A stretch of DNA of 64,000 nucleotides from Clostridium_X cadaveris. Its GTDB lineage: Bacteria > Bacillota > Clostridia > Clostridiales > Clostridiaceae. Numbering within the stretch: the stretch's first letter is position 1; each line of letters begins with the position of its first letter. A program made the translations under genes and the position numbers. The notes beneath the pieces were generated by a model. It worked only from the letters and a program-made list of their open reading frames with translations. It did no database searches and was not told where the DNA came from. Positions 25,734 through 35,179 of this stretch are shown piece by piece. Location of the stretch: NCBI RefSeq assembly GCF_039521325.1, contig NZ_BAAACD010000045.1; one strand, written 5' to 3'.

Positions 25734-25828
25734 AAACAAAAAATCTTTACTTATATTAAGTTTATCACATAACTTAGGAAACTATCAAATTCTTGCTCAT
25801 AACGTACACTTTTATATTTAGATTCCTA

Positions 25829-26857
25829 TTATATAATTATCTCTATCCTAGTTCCTTCACCTAATTTACTTTCTATATTTATGTCCCAATTATGGGCCTT
25901 TACTATATTGTAAACTATGGCCATACCTAAACCTGACCCCTTATGTATATAAGATGTATTAGTTCCTCTATAATACTTATTAAATATATTTTCTAAATCA
26001 TATTCACTTATTCCATTTCCATTGTCTTTTATGATGATATGTGTCCTGTCTATCTTTAATACTTCTACGCATATTTTGACATCATCATTATTATGAATAA
26101 GAGCATTATATATAATATTGTCTATTAGCCTTTTTAAAAGTTTTAAATCAAAAGTCTCCTCTACAATATTTTTATTGCTTTCAAATGTTATTTCTCTCTC
26201 CGAATATATAGAATCATTCAATATACTTATTATGGAATTTTTTATTTCTGTTACTAAATTGGCTTTCTGCAAATTTAGTATTTTTTTATCGTCTTTCAAA
26301 TAAATTGTTAGATTCAAATCATCTACAAGTTCTTTTATATATTCTGATTTTTGATTTATTACAAATCCATATTGTTTTATTTCATCCTCAGTAAAATCGG
26401 AGTAATTCTCTAAAAGTTCTGCATAACCTTTAATAGAAGATAATGGTGTTTTTATATCATGGGTTATATTTGATATCCATTCATTTCTCATAACTTCAAT
26501 CTTTTTTCTTTCAATTTCATTTTGTTTTAATGTTCTAGCTAAATTATTAAGTTTTACCTTAACATCTTTATAAATCCCATCCTCATCATATAAAATATCA
26601 TATTTTCCTTCTTCAAGGTTATCTACTCCTTCTATCACTTCTTTCATGGGTTCTGTAACCTTTTTAGAAAATTTAATTCCAAAATAAATTGCAACAGTAA
26701 GTTCTAAAATTGGCATACCTACTAATACTTCTAACAATGCATAATCTAAGTTTGATTGCATTAATATCAAAGCTATACCCACAACATTTATTATAGTTAC
26801 TATTAAAACTATACATGTAGTCATCATGCTATATTTAACAGTTATATTGGATTTCAT
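25829..26857 (-). CDS. Sensor histidine kinase
   Basis: 342 residues. Two N-terminal membrane helices close together with little extracellular sequence (an intramembrane-sensing layout), HAMP-like linker, H-box HDIKTPLSSIKGYAELL, and HATPase with N (DNIIYNALIHNNDD), G1 (IKDNGNGIS), F and G2 (KGSGLGMAIVYNIVKAH) boxes. Last gene in an operon with the response regulator 2 bp upstream. Such kinases typically control the ABC exporter they sit with; here that exporter is broken. Confidence 0.93.
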   Translation of the reverse strand: MKSNITVKYSMMTTCIVLIVTIINVVGIALILMQSNLDYALLEVLVGMPILELTVAIYFGIKFSKKVTEPMKEVIEGVDNLEEGKYDILYDEDGIYKDVKVKLNNLARTLKQNEIERKKIEVMRNEWISNITHDIKTPLSSIKGYAELLENYSDFTEDEIKQYGFVINQKSEYIKELVDDLNLTIYLKDDKKILNLQKANLVTEIKNSIISILNDSIYSEREITFESNKNIVEETFDLKLLKRLIDNIIYNALIHNNDDVKICVEVLKIDRTHIIIKDNGNGISEYDLENIFNKYYRGTNTSYIHKGSGLGMAIVYNIVKAHNWDINIESKLGEGTRIEIII

Positions 26858-26859
26858 AA

Positions 26860-27576
26860 TTACTCATCCTTAACACTTAGTTTATATCCTAAGCCCTTTA
26901 CATTTATAATATATTTAGGCTTTGAAGGATTGTCTTCTAACTTCTCTCTTAACTTTCTTATATGCACCATTATAGTATTATCAAAACCCTCAAAATCTTC
27001 CCCCCATACTTTATCACAAAACTGTTCTTTACTTATTATATAATTTATATTTTTAGCCATATATAAAAACATTTTATATTCTTTAGGTTTAAGATAAATT
27101 AACCTACCATTTTTCATTACCTCAAACTTTTGTTGATCTATCTTAAATGGACCAAACTCTAATACAGAATCTTCTTTTTTTGCATTATTCATTATTACAT
27201 TTTTCTTTAAGTTTATCTTAATCCTTAAAGCAACCTCTTTTGGACTAAATGGTTTTGTTATATAATCATCTGCTCCAATAGATAATCCTAATACTCTATC
27301 TATCTCATCAGTTTTGGCTGACAGGAAAAGTATAGGTATATTAGATTCTGATCTTATTTCTCTGCATATGTCATATCCTTCTTTATCAGGCAGCATTATA
27401 TCCAGTATTACTATGTCTGGACTTACATCATTAAACAGTCTAATGGCTGATTTTCCATCTAAAGCTGTGTATATATTTTTAAATCCTTCTTTCATCAGAA
27501 CTGTTTTTAAGATATTTAATATTTCTTTCTCGTCATCTATTATTAAGACTTTTTTCTCCTTTATTAAAGATTCCAT
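26860..27576 (-). CDS. OmpR/PhoB-family response regulator
   Basis: 238 residues. Receiver domain: KKVLIIDDEKEILNIL, phosphorylation Asp in IVILDIMLPDKEG, Lys in IGADDYITKPFSPKE. C-terminal winged helix: LKPKEYKMFLYMAKNINYIISKEQFCDKVWGEDFEGFDNTIMVHIRKLREKLE. Two bp before the kinase, 41 bp after the metallopeptidase-like gene. Confidence 0.95.
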   Translation of the reverse strand: MESLIKEKKVLIIDDEKEILNILKTVLMKEGFKNIYTALDGKSAIRLFNDVSPDIVILDIMLPDKEGYDICREIRSESNIPILFLSAKTDEIDRVLGLSIGADDYITKPFSPKEVALRIKINLKKNVIMNNAKKEDSVLEFGPFKIDQQKFEVMKNGRLIYLKPKEYKMFLYMAKNINYIISKEQFCDKVWGEDFEGFDNTIMVHIRKLREKLEDNPSKPKYIINVKGLGYKLSVKDE

Positions 27577-27617
27577 AAAAACTCCTTATCTCTAGAAATT
27601 CAAACCAAATTGTAAGT

Positions 27618-28793
27618 TTATTGTTTTGATAGATCTACTAACTTTTTACCTTGAATTAGCAATTCATTATAATTATTTTCATTTTCTATGTTTTGAATCG
27701 TTTCTTCGCTTATATCTTTATCACTTATATTAAAATATTTTTCTAATATCTCATATTGAGTTCTTCCTTTATTATCCTTACTATCTTCTATTTGATTTTT
27801 CCAATCTATATTTAATTCATCCATCATAAGCCCGAGAGCTGACCCAACCTCATATCTCATAGGTCTTTTTAGGTATTCTAGTGACTTAGCTTCTCCATTA
27901 GCTATATAATTAAATGCTTGAATAAATGAAATATGGTATGGCGACTTTTCATTAGCAAGTACAGTCAACCTTCCACCAGTTAATTTACTATATTTATACT
28001 CCATATATCTAGCAGTACCTTCTATTGCCTCAGTATTAGTTTCATTTTTTAATTGAGGCCATTTTCTATATTTATATCCACGTATCATTGTCCAATCTTT
28101 TAAATATTTCTTTATATCATCTTTATTATCTGTTTTTAATCCCTTGTCTAGTAATGAAAATTCAACACCCATTAAAGCATAGTTCTCTTTATTATTAGGA
28201 TAGTCCTCTATATATTCCTTATCATTTTTATCATATTCCCAATTTTTTTGCTTAAACACATGAAATGATTCATGTAATAAAAACGAGGAAAAATCAAAAT
28301 ATAAATCAGGATTTTCAATCATCTTTTGATTATATTTAAAATAAAAAACCTTTTCTCCCTTTATATCCACAGTTCCAAAGTTTCCTATCATTAGAGTCTT
28401 AAATATCTTAGGATCTAAACTACTTAGTCTATAAACTTTATGTAAATTTAAGTCTTTTGGCAATGTAACTTCAGTAGAAAAAATCCCTTCTTTTATTCCA
28501 TCCACGTTAACAGCATAGGCATATTTTCTAAGAACTCCTTTATCCTTATAATTTCTTATTAAAATTAGAGGCTTCTTCTCAAAATCATAATCTGGCCATA
28601 ATTTTTCTCTATTTTCATCAAACTCTTTATATATCTCTGATAATTTATTAAACATTTCCTTATCTACGGAATTAAAATTTTCATACTTAACTTTATAAAA
28701 TTTATTTATTAAAATATTACCTGTGAAAAGCCCTAATAATAAGGCTATTAAAATAATAGTTATGATTTTTCCCTTTGATTTTAAAATATTCAT
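27618..28793 (-). CDS. Membrane-anchored putative zinc metallopeptidase
   Basis: 391 residues. One N-terminal membrane anchor (KGKIITIILIALLLGLFTGNILI) with the rest probably outside the cell. HESFH at about residue 188 (HExxH) and a downstream EAIEGTARYMEY, giving a gluzincin-like third ligand. The family is not one I recognise. It lies between the ABC permease remnant and the two-component genes, and could process a peptide signal or toxin; inference. Confidence 0.7.
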   Translation of the reverse strand: MNILKSKGKIITIILIALLLGLFTGNILINKFYKVKYENFNSVDKEMFNKLSEIYKEFDENREKLWPDYDFEKKPLILIRNYKDKGVLRKYAYAVNVDGIKEGIFSTEVTLPKDLNLHKVYRLSSLDPKIFKTLMIGNFGTVDIKGEKVFYFKYNQKMIENPDLYFDFSSFLLHESFHVFKQKNWEYDKNDKEYIEDYPNNKENYALMGVEFSLLDKGLKTDNKDDIKKYLKDWTMIRGYKYRKWPQLKNETNTEAIEGTARYMEYKYSKLTGGRLTVLANEKSPYHISFIQAFNYIANGEAKSLEYLKRPMRYEVGSALGLMMDELNIDWKNQIEDSKDNKGRTQYEILEKYFNISDKDISEETIQNIENENNYNELLIQGKKLVDLSKQ

Positions 28794-28834
28794 ATATTCA
28801 TCTCCTTAATTACACTATTAAAAATCAATATTCT

Positions 28835-29581
28835 TTAAAATACTTTCTTAAATATATATATATTTACAGCAATACCTAAGATAATAAAAATAACTAAAAT
28901 TAAATAACATAAATAGTATAAGTCTAAAGTATTGTTTAATAGTATTATGCTTCCTTTGTAAGTACCTATATATATTTGAGGATTTCTAAATGTGTCTACG
29001 AAGTTAATATTATTTAAAAGCTTCAATACTTCCTTTGCTAAAAATTTTGCTTCAGACAATACTTTAAACAATATTAAAATCACTGTTGCACTGACTATGG
29101 AACTTATACTATCTTTACTTAAAAATGAACACATACTAGTAAATAATGAAAATTCTACATATAATGCTATTATTGTTAGAACCGTAAGAATTAAATATTG
29201 ATTTATAGTAATACTTCCTTGTAAAAAAACTGGATTTTCTACTATTCTATAGGCTTGAAGATACCCCATATTAGGAAATCCATACTGCATAGCTGTTATT
29301 ATTCCAATAATAACTATATAAGTGAGGTATATAAAGGTTGGAATTATTAACGCCATCCCTAATTTAGAATACAGTACATTAAATTTCTTTTTAGATGACA
29401 ATAATATTGTATCTATTTTTGAAAGTCTCTCTTTAACATATATATTTGAAAATATTATAAGAATTATAATACTCATTGAAATGTTTATCAAAGCATTAGA
29501 GATCCTAAAATAAAATATCTTATAAAAATAAGTATTTTTATATTCATCTCCGCTGTCCTTTTGTAATTTATCATAAGCCAT
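28835..29581 (-). pseudogene. ABC-2-type permease, 5' end missing
   Basis: The readable part gives about 248 residues with five membrane segments (NALINISMSIIILIIFSNIYV; ALIIPTFIYLTYIVIIGIITAM; LILTVLTIIALYVEFSLFTSMCSF; SIVSATVILILFKVL; LYYLCYLILVIFIILGIAVNIYIF). The frame stays open upstream without a stop (NNENLDKDAKDLSK...) and runs into the 3' end of the ATPase gene in another frame. The first helix and N-terminal tail expected of such permeases are absent. This looks like a fusion of two truncated genes by a deletion near 29620. Confidence 0.7.
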
Positions 29582-29607
29582 TTTAGATAAGTCCTTAGCA
29601 TCTTTAT

Positions 29608-30222
29608 CTAAATTCTCATTATTATTTCTTTTGAGATTTGTTCTATATCTGAAATTATATGAGTTGATAATATTACTATAGCTTCTTTTCCCAGGTTAGA
29701 TATTAAATTTCTAAACCTATTTCTCTCTTGAGGATCTAATCCAGCAGTTGGTTCATCTAAAACTAATATCTTTGGGTCATTAAGTAAAGCCTGTGCTATA
29801 CCAACTCTCCTTTTCATTCCCCCTGATAATTTTGACATTTTTCTATTTTTGACTTCATGCAAACCAACCAATGTCAATAATTCTTTAATCTTTACTTCTT
29901 TATCTTCAATGTCCTTTAAATCTGCCATATACTCCATAAATTCAATAATTTTAAAATCCCTATATGCGTCAAAATCCTGTGGTAAATATCCAATTAATTC
30001 TCTATACTCTGATCCTAATAATTCTATATTCTTACCATTGTATAAAATCTCACCATTTGTAGGCTTAGTAAGTGTAACAATTTGTTTCATAAAGGTTGTT
30101 TTTCCAGCACCATTTGCTCCTAATAAACCATATACCCCACAATCAAGCACTAGATTTATATCATCATTTGCTATTTTTTCTTTATAAACTTTTTTAAGTT
30201 TAATGATCTCCAGTTTATTCAT
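29608..30222 (-). pseudogene. ABC transporter ATP-binding protein, 3' end missing
   Basis: 204 residues. Walker A (GLLGANGAGKTTFMKQ), Q-loop (YLPQDFDAY), signature (LSGGMKRRVGIAQALLNDP), Walker B (ILVLDEPTAGLDP) and H-loop (STHIISDIEQI) are all intact. It then stops abruptly at KEIIMRI, some 80 residues short of typical exporters of this group. All nucleotide-binding motifs survive, so the domain may fold, but its permease partner is also truncated. First gene of a minus-strand operon: ATPase, permease, peptidase-like, regulator, kinase. Confidence 0.75.
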
Positions 30223-30356
30223 CCATACTCTCCTTCTATTTAAATCTAAATAACAATTTATATATTACCGAAGCAACCTTATCTATTTATAATCCCAACC
30301 TTATCTAAACCTTAAAATTACTAAAATTTTAATATAAATCTTATACCACTAATAAA

Positions 30357-30386
30357 GGCACCTTAGCCATTAATTGCTAAAGTGCC
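30357..30386 (-). terminator. Terminator of the allantoin operon
   Basis: GGCACCTTAGC...GCTAAAGTGCC with loop CATTAATT lies 14 bp after the stop codon of the last allantoinase gene; on the minus strand it is followed by TTTATTAG. Confidence 0.75.
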
Positions 30387-30399
30387 CTTATATATTTTT

Positions 30400-31761
30400 T
30401 TATCCTTTTTTTATGTATTCTCCTATTGCTGTTCCTATAATCCCATTGTCTTTGTCATATACTAAATTTCCACGTACTAAAGTCTTTATTACTTGACATC
30501 CAATTTCTTTTCCTACATATGGACTATGTTTATGCTTGTACTGTAAATCTTCTGCTTTTAGTCTATAAGGACTGTTTGGTTTTAACAAAACAATATCTGC
30601 GTCCTTCCCAATAGATATTTCTCCTTTATCTTTTAATCCAAATATTTTAGCCGGATTTGTTGAAAGTATTTTCATCAATTGACATACACACATTTTCCTT
30701 TTTTGAACTGCCTCATCAAACATAACATCGAGAACATTTTGACAAGCAGACATACCGCCCCACACTTTAAACATATCATTTTCTTGGTTTCCCTTCATTT
30801 CTGGAGGACAAGGAGAATGGTCAGAAGTTAAAATATCAATATTTCCTTTTTTAAGCTGCTCCCATAATTTCTCTACTTCATCTTTATCTCTTACTGGTGG
30901 AGAACATTTGGCAACCCCACCTAGTTCTACGCACTCCTCTCGTGTAAGAGCAAGATAATGAGGACAAGATTCTACTGTAACATCCATGCCTTCATTTTTA
31001 GCTTTTACAACTTCTTCAACAGCCTCAGCACAACTTAAGTGAACAAAGTGAAGTTTACATCCAGTTACTTTTCCAAAATATAATACCCTTTTTACTGCCT
31101 CTACCTCTGCAAAAATAGGTCGTGAATCCATATAAGCATTCATATCTTTTTTACCTTCATTTATTGCATCATCAGCTAATCTATCACATACAACTGCATT
31201 TTCACAATGAATAGAAAGAGTCTGATTAAGTTTTTTTAGTTCTACCATTCCTTTATACAATACATAATCATCTATATTTTTGAAATCTCCTGGAACATCA
31301 AAACCACATGTGGAAACAAAACATTTATAAGCAACTACTCCTGCTTCATTAAGCTCATGAAGTTTTTCTAAGTTATTTGGCATTAATCCACCATATAGTG
31401 CATAATCCACATAGTTTTTTTCTTTAGCACTTGCTAATTTTATATTCACAGTTTCCCAATCTGTAGTAGCTGGCAAATTATTTAATGGCATATCTACATA
31501 ACAGGTTGTACCTCCAACTGCTAGTGCTTTAGTTCCAGTTTCAAACCCTTCCCATACAGTTCTACCTGGCTCACAAAGGTGAACATGAGCATCAATAACT
31601 CCTGGAAGAACATACATACCTTCTGCATCAATGACTTTTTCTGAATCATATAAATCATGACCTATAGAAGAAATCTTTCCATTTTTAATACCAACCTCTA
31701 TTTCCATCACCTGATTAGGCAAAACTACCTTACCATTCTTAATGACTATGTCATAGCTCAT
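30400..31761 (-). CDS. allB: Allantoinase / cyclic-amidohydrolase paralogue 2
   Basis: 453 residues. Amidohydrolase with DAHVHLCEPGRTVWEGFETGTKALAVGGTT (metal His pair), VAYKCF (carbamylated Lys), SIHCENA, LHFVHLSCA and LTSDHSPCPPE, as in AllB. Allantoinase opens the hydantoin ring of allantoin to give allantoate. It is the last gene of the cluster, right after the allantoin-type permease (11 bp). A second, similar enzyme lies at 39710-41062, so one may act on a different hydantoin or on the other allantoin enantiomer; unproven. Confidence 0.9.
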   Translation of the reverse strand: MSYDIVIKNGKVVLPNQVMEIEVGIKNGKISSIGHDLYDSEKVIDAEGMYVLPGVIDAHVHLCEPGRTVWEGFETGTKALAVGGTTCYVDMPLNNLPATTDWETVNIKLASAKEKNYVDYALYGGLMPNNLEKLHELNEAGVVAYKCFVSTCGFDVPGDFKNIDDYVLYKGMVELKKLNQTLSIHCENAVVCDRLADDAINEGKKDMNAYMDSRPIFAEVEAVKRVLYFGKVTGCKLHFVHLSCAEAVEEVVKAKNEGMDVTVESCPHYLALTREECVELGGVAKCSPPVRDKDEVEKLWEQLKKGNIDILTSDHSPCPPEMKGNQENDMFKVWGGMSACQNVLDVMFDEAVQKRKMCVCQLMKILSTNPAKIFGLKDKGEISIGKDADIVLLKPNSPYRLKAEDLQYKHKHSPYVGKEIGCQVIKTLVRGNLVYDKDNGIIGTAIGEYIKKG

Positions 31762-31772
31762 TCTCTTCCCCC

Positions 31773-33137
31773 CTACTGTGTTAACTTTTCAGTGTTAATT
31801 TGTTTTATGCTCTTCTTTTCCTTATATTTGCTAAAGAAATAATATGTAACTGCTGTAGGTATGATACTTGCTAGCCAAGAAACTTCTACAAACATAAGTG
31901 AAAATATTACACCTACAATAATTGCCACAATTGCCGGGAAATTAATTCCTTTAAATGGTCCATCTGGATTATAATAATCATTTAAATTTATTTTTTGTTT
32001 TCTTAATATATAATAATCAACTACGAGTATAGAAAAAATTGGCCCTAAGAATGCAGAATATGCCAAAATAAATATATTTAATCCTGCAGCAGATGATTCT
32101 TTGATAAGTTCCCAAGGAAATGTTGCAAAGGCCGCAAGTCCTACTATTATAGCGGATTTTTTAAAGTTCAGTTTTACAATGTCCATAAGTGCATAAATTG
32201 GTGGTAATGCATTATTTAAAAGATTAGTTGTTATCTGTGCAAAAATTATAAATACAAGTGTTAAAATAACAACTAATTTATTAGGTACAATTTGCGCAAA
32301 ACCTACTACTGGATTCGCAATTCCTGTTACTTTTGTTACTAAAAGTCCAATTACTCCCATAAATACCGTGGCTGGAATTAATGCTAAGCAATAAATAACT
32401 CCTCTCTTTCCAGGCCCCATTCCCGTTTTCACTTCTCTTACATAATCACCAACATTGATTAATACTGCACAATTAACACCAATAAAGGATGTTACAGCTC
32501 CAAAGAATGGTAGTCCCCAAGATCCTTTAGTATTCATAAGTTGTTCTGTTACAACATTTCCATGAAGTTTTAAAATTGTGATTAGCATATATGTTAACGC
32601 TGCAATAATAATAATTCCTCCGATGTTTTCTATTGCCTTTATTCCTTTAAACCCCAAAGCAGATAAGCCTATCTGGATTAAGTGGAACAGAATGAAGAAT
32701 AAAACAATATTATTATAATCAAATAATATCTTACTAACTTCATTCAATGCTGAAGCGCCAACCCAGCTTTGAAATCCATACCATATTACTCCAGGTATGG
32801 CTCTACATAAAGATGGAATAAAAGTTCCTTTAAACCCAAAAGAGCTTCTTAATTGTACAACATATGGTATCCCAGTCTTATAACATAATTTATCATTTAA
32901 CACAAGACAAACAGCTACCAATGTAGAACCAAGGGCAATAGCTACAATAGATTGTATTAGATTAAGTCCACCTTCTACAAGATTTGACCCCAATGAAAAA
33001 TTTCCAATAGAAACACATCCTCCAAGCCATGCTAGTAAGTAAGAGGTCCCTCCCATGATACGCTTATTTGCAGGAATTGGAGAAAGACTATCTGTTTCAT
33101 AGCTATCTGTATCTATATTTTTCATGTTATTATCCAT
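31773..33137 (-). CDS. NCS1-family allantoin/nucleobase permease
   Basis: 454 residues with about 12 membrane segments. NCS1 signature elements: LSPIPANKRIMGGTSYLLAWLGGCVSIGNFSLG, ALGSTLVAVCL, GVIWYGFQSWVGASAL, ITTNLLNNALPPIYALMDI. Proteins such as PucI/AllW import allantoin. ATG 33137 is chosen since GAAAGGA lies before it; upstream codons in frame would run through a stable leader hairpin. It sits within the allantoin cluster directly before allantoinase 2. Confidence 0.88.
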   Translation of the reverse strand: MDNNMKNIDTDSYETDSLSPIPANKRIMGGTSYLLAWLGGCVSIGNFSLGSNLVEGGLNLIQSIVAIALGSTLVAVCLVLNDKLCYKTGIPYVVQLRSSFGFKGTFIPSLCRAIPGVIWYGFQSWVGASALNEVSKILFDYNNIVLFFILFHLIQIGLSALGFKGIKAIENIGGIIIIAALTYMLITILKLHGNVVTEQLMNTKGSWGLPFFGAVTSFIGVNCAVLINVGDYVREVKTGMGPGKRGVIYCLALIPATVFMGVIGLLVTKVTGIANPVVGFAQIVPNKLVVILTLVFIIFAQITTNLLNNALPPIYALMDIVKLNFKKSAIIVGLAAFATFPWELIKESSAAGLNIFILAYSAFLGPIFSILVVDYYILRKQKINLNDYYNPDGPFKGINFPAIVAIIVGVIFSLMFVEVSWLASIIPTAVTYYFFSKYKEKKSIKQINTEKLTQ

Positions 33138-33159
33138 AGATTTATCATTCCTTTCATTT

Positions 33160-33194
33160 AAGGTACAGAAGGTTAGAAAAACCAGCTGTACCTT
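33160..33194 (-). promoter_or_regulatory. Leader hairpin before the permease gene
   Basis: AAGGTACAG...CTGTACCTT with inner GGTT/AACC pairs, in the 218 bp between etfA and the permease, about 22 bp before the start codon. There is no T-run, so it is not a terminator. It may protect the mRNA end or regulate translation. Confidence 0.5.
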
Positions 33195-33355
33195 TCTATT
33201 TGATTTGTAATTCATATATTTTAAGGTATTGATAATTTTTATAAGGCTAGTTACTCCTTATTCTTTGGATCTAATGTCAAAAATATTGTGATTTTGAACC
33301 CTGATTTTTTCGGTAGAATTACTTCTAAATCTAGTAAAATCAATCTCTAATCTCT

Positions 33356-34339
33356 TTATAATTCTAAAATGCACTCCAACACTTCTTTCATATCACCAAC
33401 AATTCCATAATCAGAAATATTAAAAATTGGAGCTTCTTCATTTTTGTTTATAGCTATAAATAATTTTGTATCCTTAATTCCCTCTGTATGCTGAATAGCT
33501 CCTGATACTCCTAATGAAATGCATATACGAGGTCTAATTGTATATCCAGTCTGACCAATCTGATGCTCAAATGGTATAAATCCTGTATCTGCAAGAGGTC
33601 TTGTCCCTCCTATAGCAGCACCTAATTTATCTGCAACCTTCTTGAGAAGTTCAAAGTTTTCTTCACTCTCTGCCCCTCTTCCTCCTACTACTACAATATC
33701 AGCAGATAAAATACTATCTGTATTATTAGCTAAAGGAAGTGCTTCTATAAATTTAATCTTAGATTCTGGCATAACTATATCATCTAAATAATGCACTTCA
33801 GTATTGCTATTCTCTATTTTTTCAACTTCTGTATAAACTCCTGGCCTTACTGTCATCATTTGTGGATAATATCCCTCCTTTGTAACGATTGTTACAAATA
33901 TGTTTTCTCCAAAGGAAGGCTTATTCTGTTTTATGTAAAATGACCCATCTTCTCTTTTATCTACTTTTAATTCTGTACAATCTGCTGTAAGTCCACATTC
34001 TAATTTTGCAGCAACTCTAGAAAATAATGACCTACTCATAGTTGTTGCAGGAATTAAAACACTAGATGGTTCTATCTTTTTAATCATTTCTGCAATAACA
34101 TGACTAACTGCATCATCTTGAAATGAACAATCTGTCTCTGTTTTAACTGCATAGATTTCATCTATTCCAAGTTGTTTTACTTGTTCAATAATTTTTTCAC
34201 AATCTTTGGCAACTAATAAAGCCTTTATCTTTTCTCTAGTTGTCTTTTTAATTAGATTGGCTGCTGAAACTAGTTCTGCTACAACAGCTTCTAAATTACC
34301 ATTATAATTTTCTGCAAAAACACAAATTCCATTAGCCAT
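33356..34339 (-). CDS. etfA: Electron transfer flavoprotein subunit alpha
   Basis: 327 residues. EtfA has an N-terminal AANH-like domain and a C-terminal FAD-binding domain: SADIVVVGGRGAESEENFELLKKVADKLGAAIGGTRPLADTGF, IPFEHQIGQTGYTIRPRICISLGVSGAIQHTEGI. No N-terminal ferredoxin extension is present. It starts immediately after etfB (no gap). The heterodimer takes electrons from a flavoprotein dehydrogenase, here surely the DAO-type protein beside it. Confidence 0.95.
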   Translation of the reverse strand: MANGICVFAENYNGNLEAVVAELVSAANLIKKTTREKIKALLVAKDCEKIIEQVKQLGIDEIYAVKTETDCSFQDDAVSHVIAEMIKKIEPSSVLIPATTMSRSLFSRVAAKLECGLTADCTELKVDKREDGSFYIKQNKPSFGENIFVTIVTKEGYYPQMMTVRPGVYTEVEKIENSNTEVHYLDDIVMPESKIKFIEALPLANNTDSILSADIVVVGGRGAESEENFELLKKVADKLGAAIGGTRPLADTGFIPFEHQIGQTGYTIRPRICISLGVSGAIQHTEGIKDTKLFIAINKNEEAPIFNISDYGIVGDMKEVLECILEL

Positions 34340-35134
34340 TTAATTTTTTCCTTTCTCATTTTCAATTAATTCTATAATCTGCTTAGCCATTTCTTTTGGC
34401 GTTCCTACAAGAATCTCAGCTTTTTTTGTATGTTCTGGTGCATATGAATCTGTAACTACTGTAGGTGATCCAGTTAGTCCTATATCTGATGTACACATAC
34501 TTAGCTCTTTGTTTGTATAAACATCCATAGGTTTATTTTTAGCTCCACGCTTTGTTCTTAATGTAGCAAGACGTGGTTCATTAGACCCAAAACAAACAGT
34601 TACTAATGCTGGAAGCTCACACTGGAGTTTCACTATTGTATTTTTATATTTTTTAACTGCATTTATCCTACAACTTTCATCAGGATTATATTCTATACCT
34701 TGTATTTCTGCTACATGGGGTATTGATAAATATTCTGCAACCATTGCTCCTACCTGTCCTGTTGCACCATCTGAGGATAATGCTCCACATAATAACAAAT
34801 CAAATTTACCATATTTCTGTATAGCCTTAACTATTACTTTTGCTGTTGCAATAGTATCCCCTGCAGCGAAAGCTCTATCTGTGATAATACAACTTTTATC
34901 ACATCCCATAGCCATAGCATCTCTCAATGACTTTTCTGCATCTGGTGGACCCATTGTAAATACTACAACTTCACCATTAGTTTTTTCTTTTAATCTTATA
35001 GCTTCTTCAATTGCATTTAAATCCGCAGGATTAATCATTCCTTCAGAACTCCCACGCACAAGTGCGTGGGTTTCTGGGTCTACAGAAACATTATTTGAAA
35101 CAGGAACCTGTTTAATAAGAACTGCTATATTCAT
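34340..35134 (-). CDS. etfB: Electron transfer flavoprotein subunit beta
   Basis: 264 residues: MNIAVLIKQVPVSNNVSVDPETHALVRG, NPADLNAIEEAIRLKEK, GCDKSCIITDRAFAAGDTIATA, ATGQVGAMVAEYLSIPHVAEI and the C-terminal LATLRTKRGAKNKPMD recognition-loop region. Partner of etfA. It lies 45 bp after the DAO-family gene. Whether it is of the bifurcating type cannot be told by eye. Confidence 0.95.
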   Translation of the reverse strand: MNIAVLIKQVPVSNNVSVDPETHALVRGSSEGMINPADLNAIEEAIRLKEKTNGEVVVFTMGPPDAEKSLRDAMAMGCDKSCIITDRAFAAGDTIATAKVIVKAIQKYGKFDLLLCGALSSDGATGQVGAMVAEYLSIPHVAEIQGIEYNPDESCRINAVKKYKNTIVKLQCELPALVTVCFGSNEPRLATLRTKRGAKNKPMDVYTNKELSMCTSDIGLTGSPTVVTDSYAPEHTKKAEILVGTPKEMAKQIIELIENEKGKN

Positions 35135-35179
35135 ATTTCCTCCTCATTCCATCACAGTTTTTATAAATCATTTAAACAT

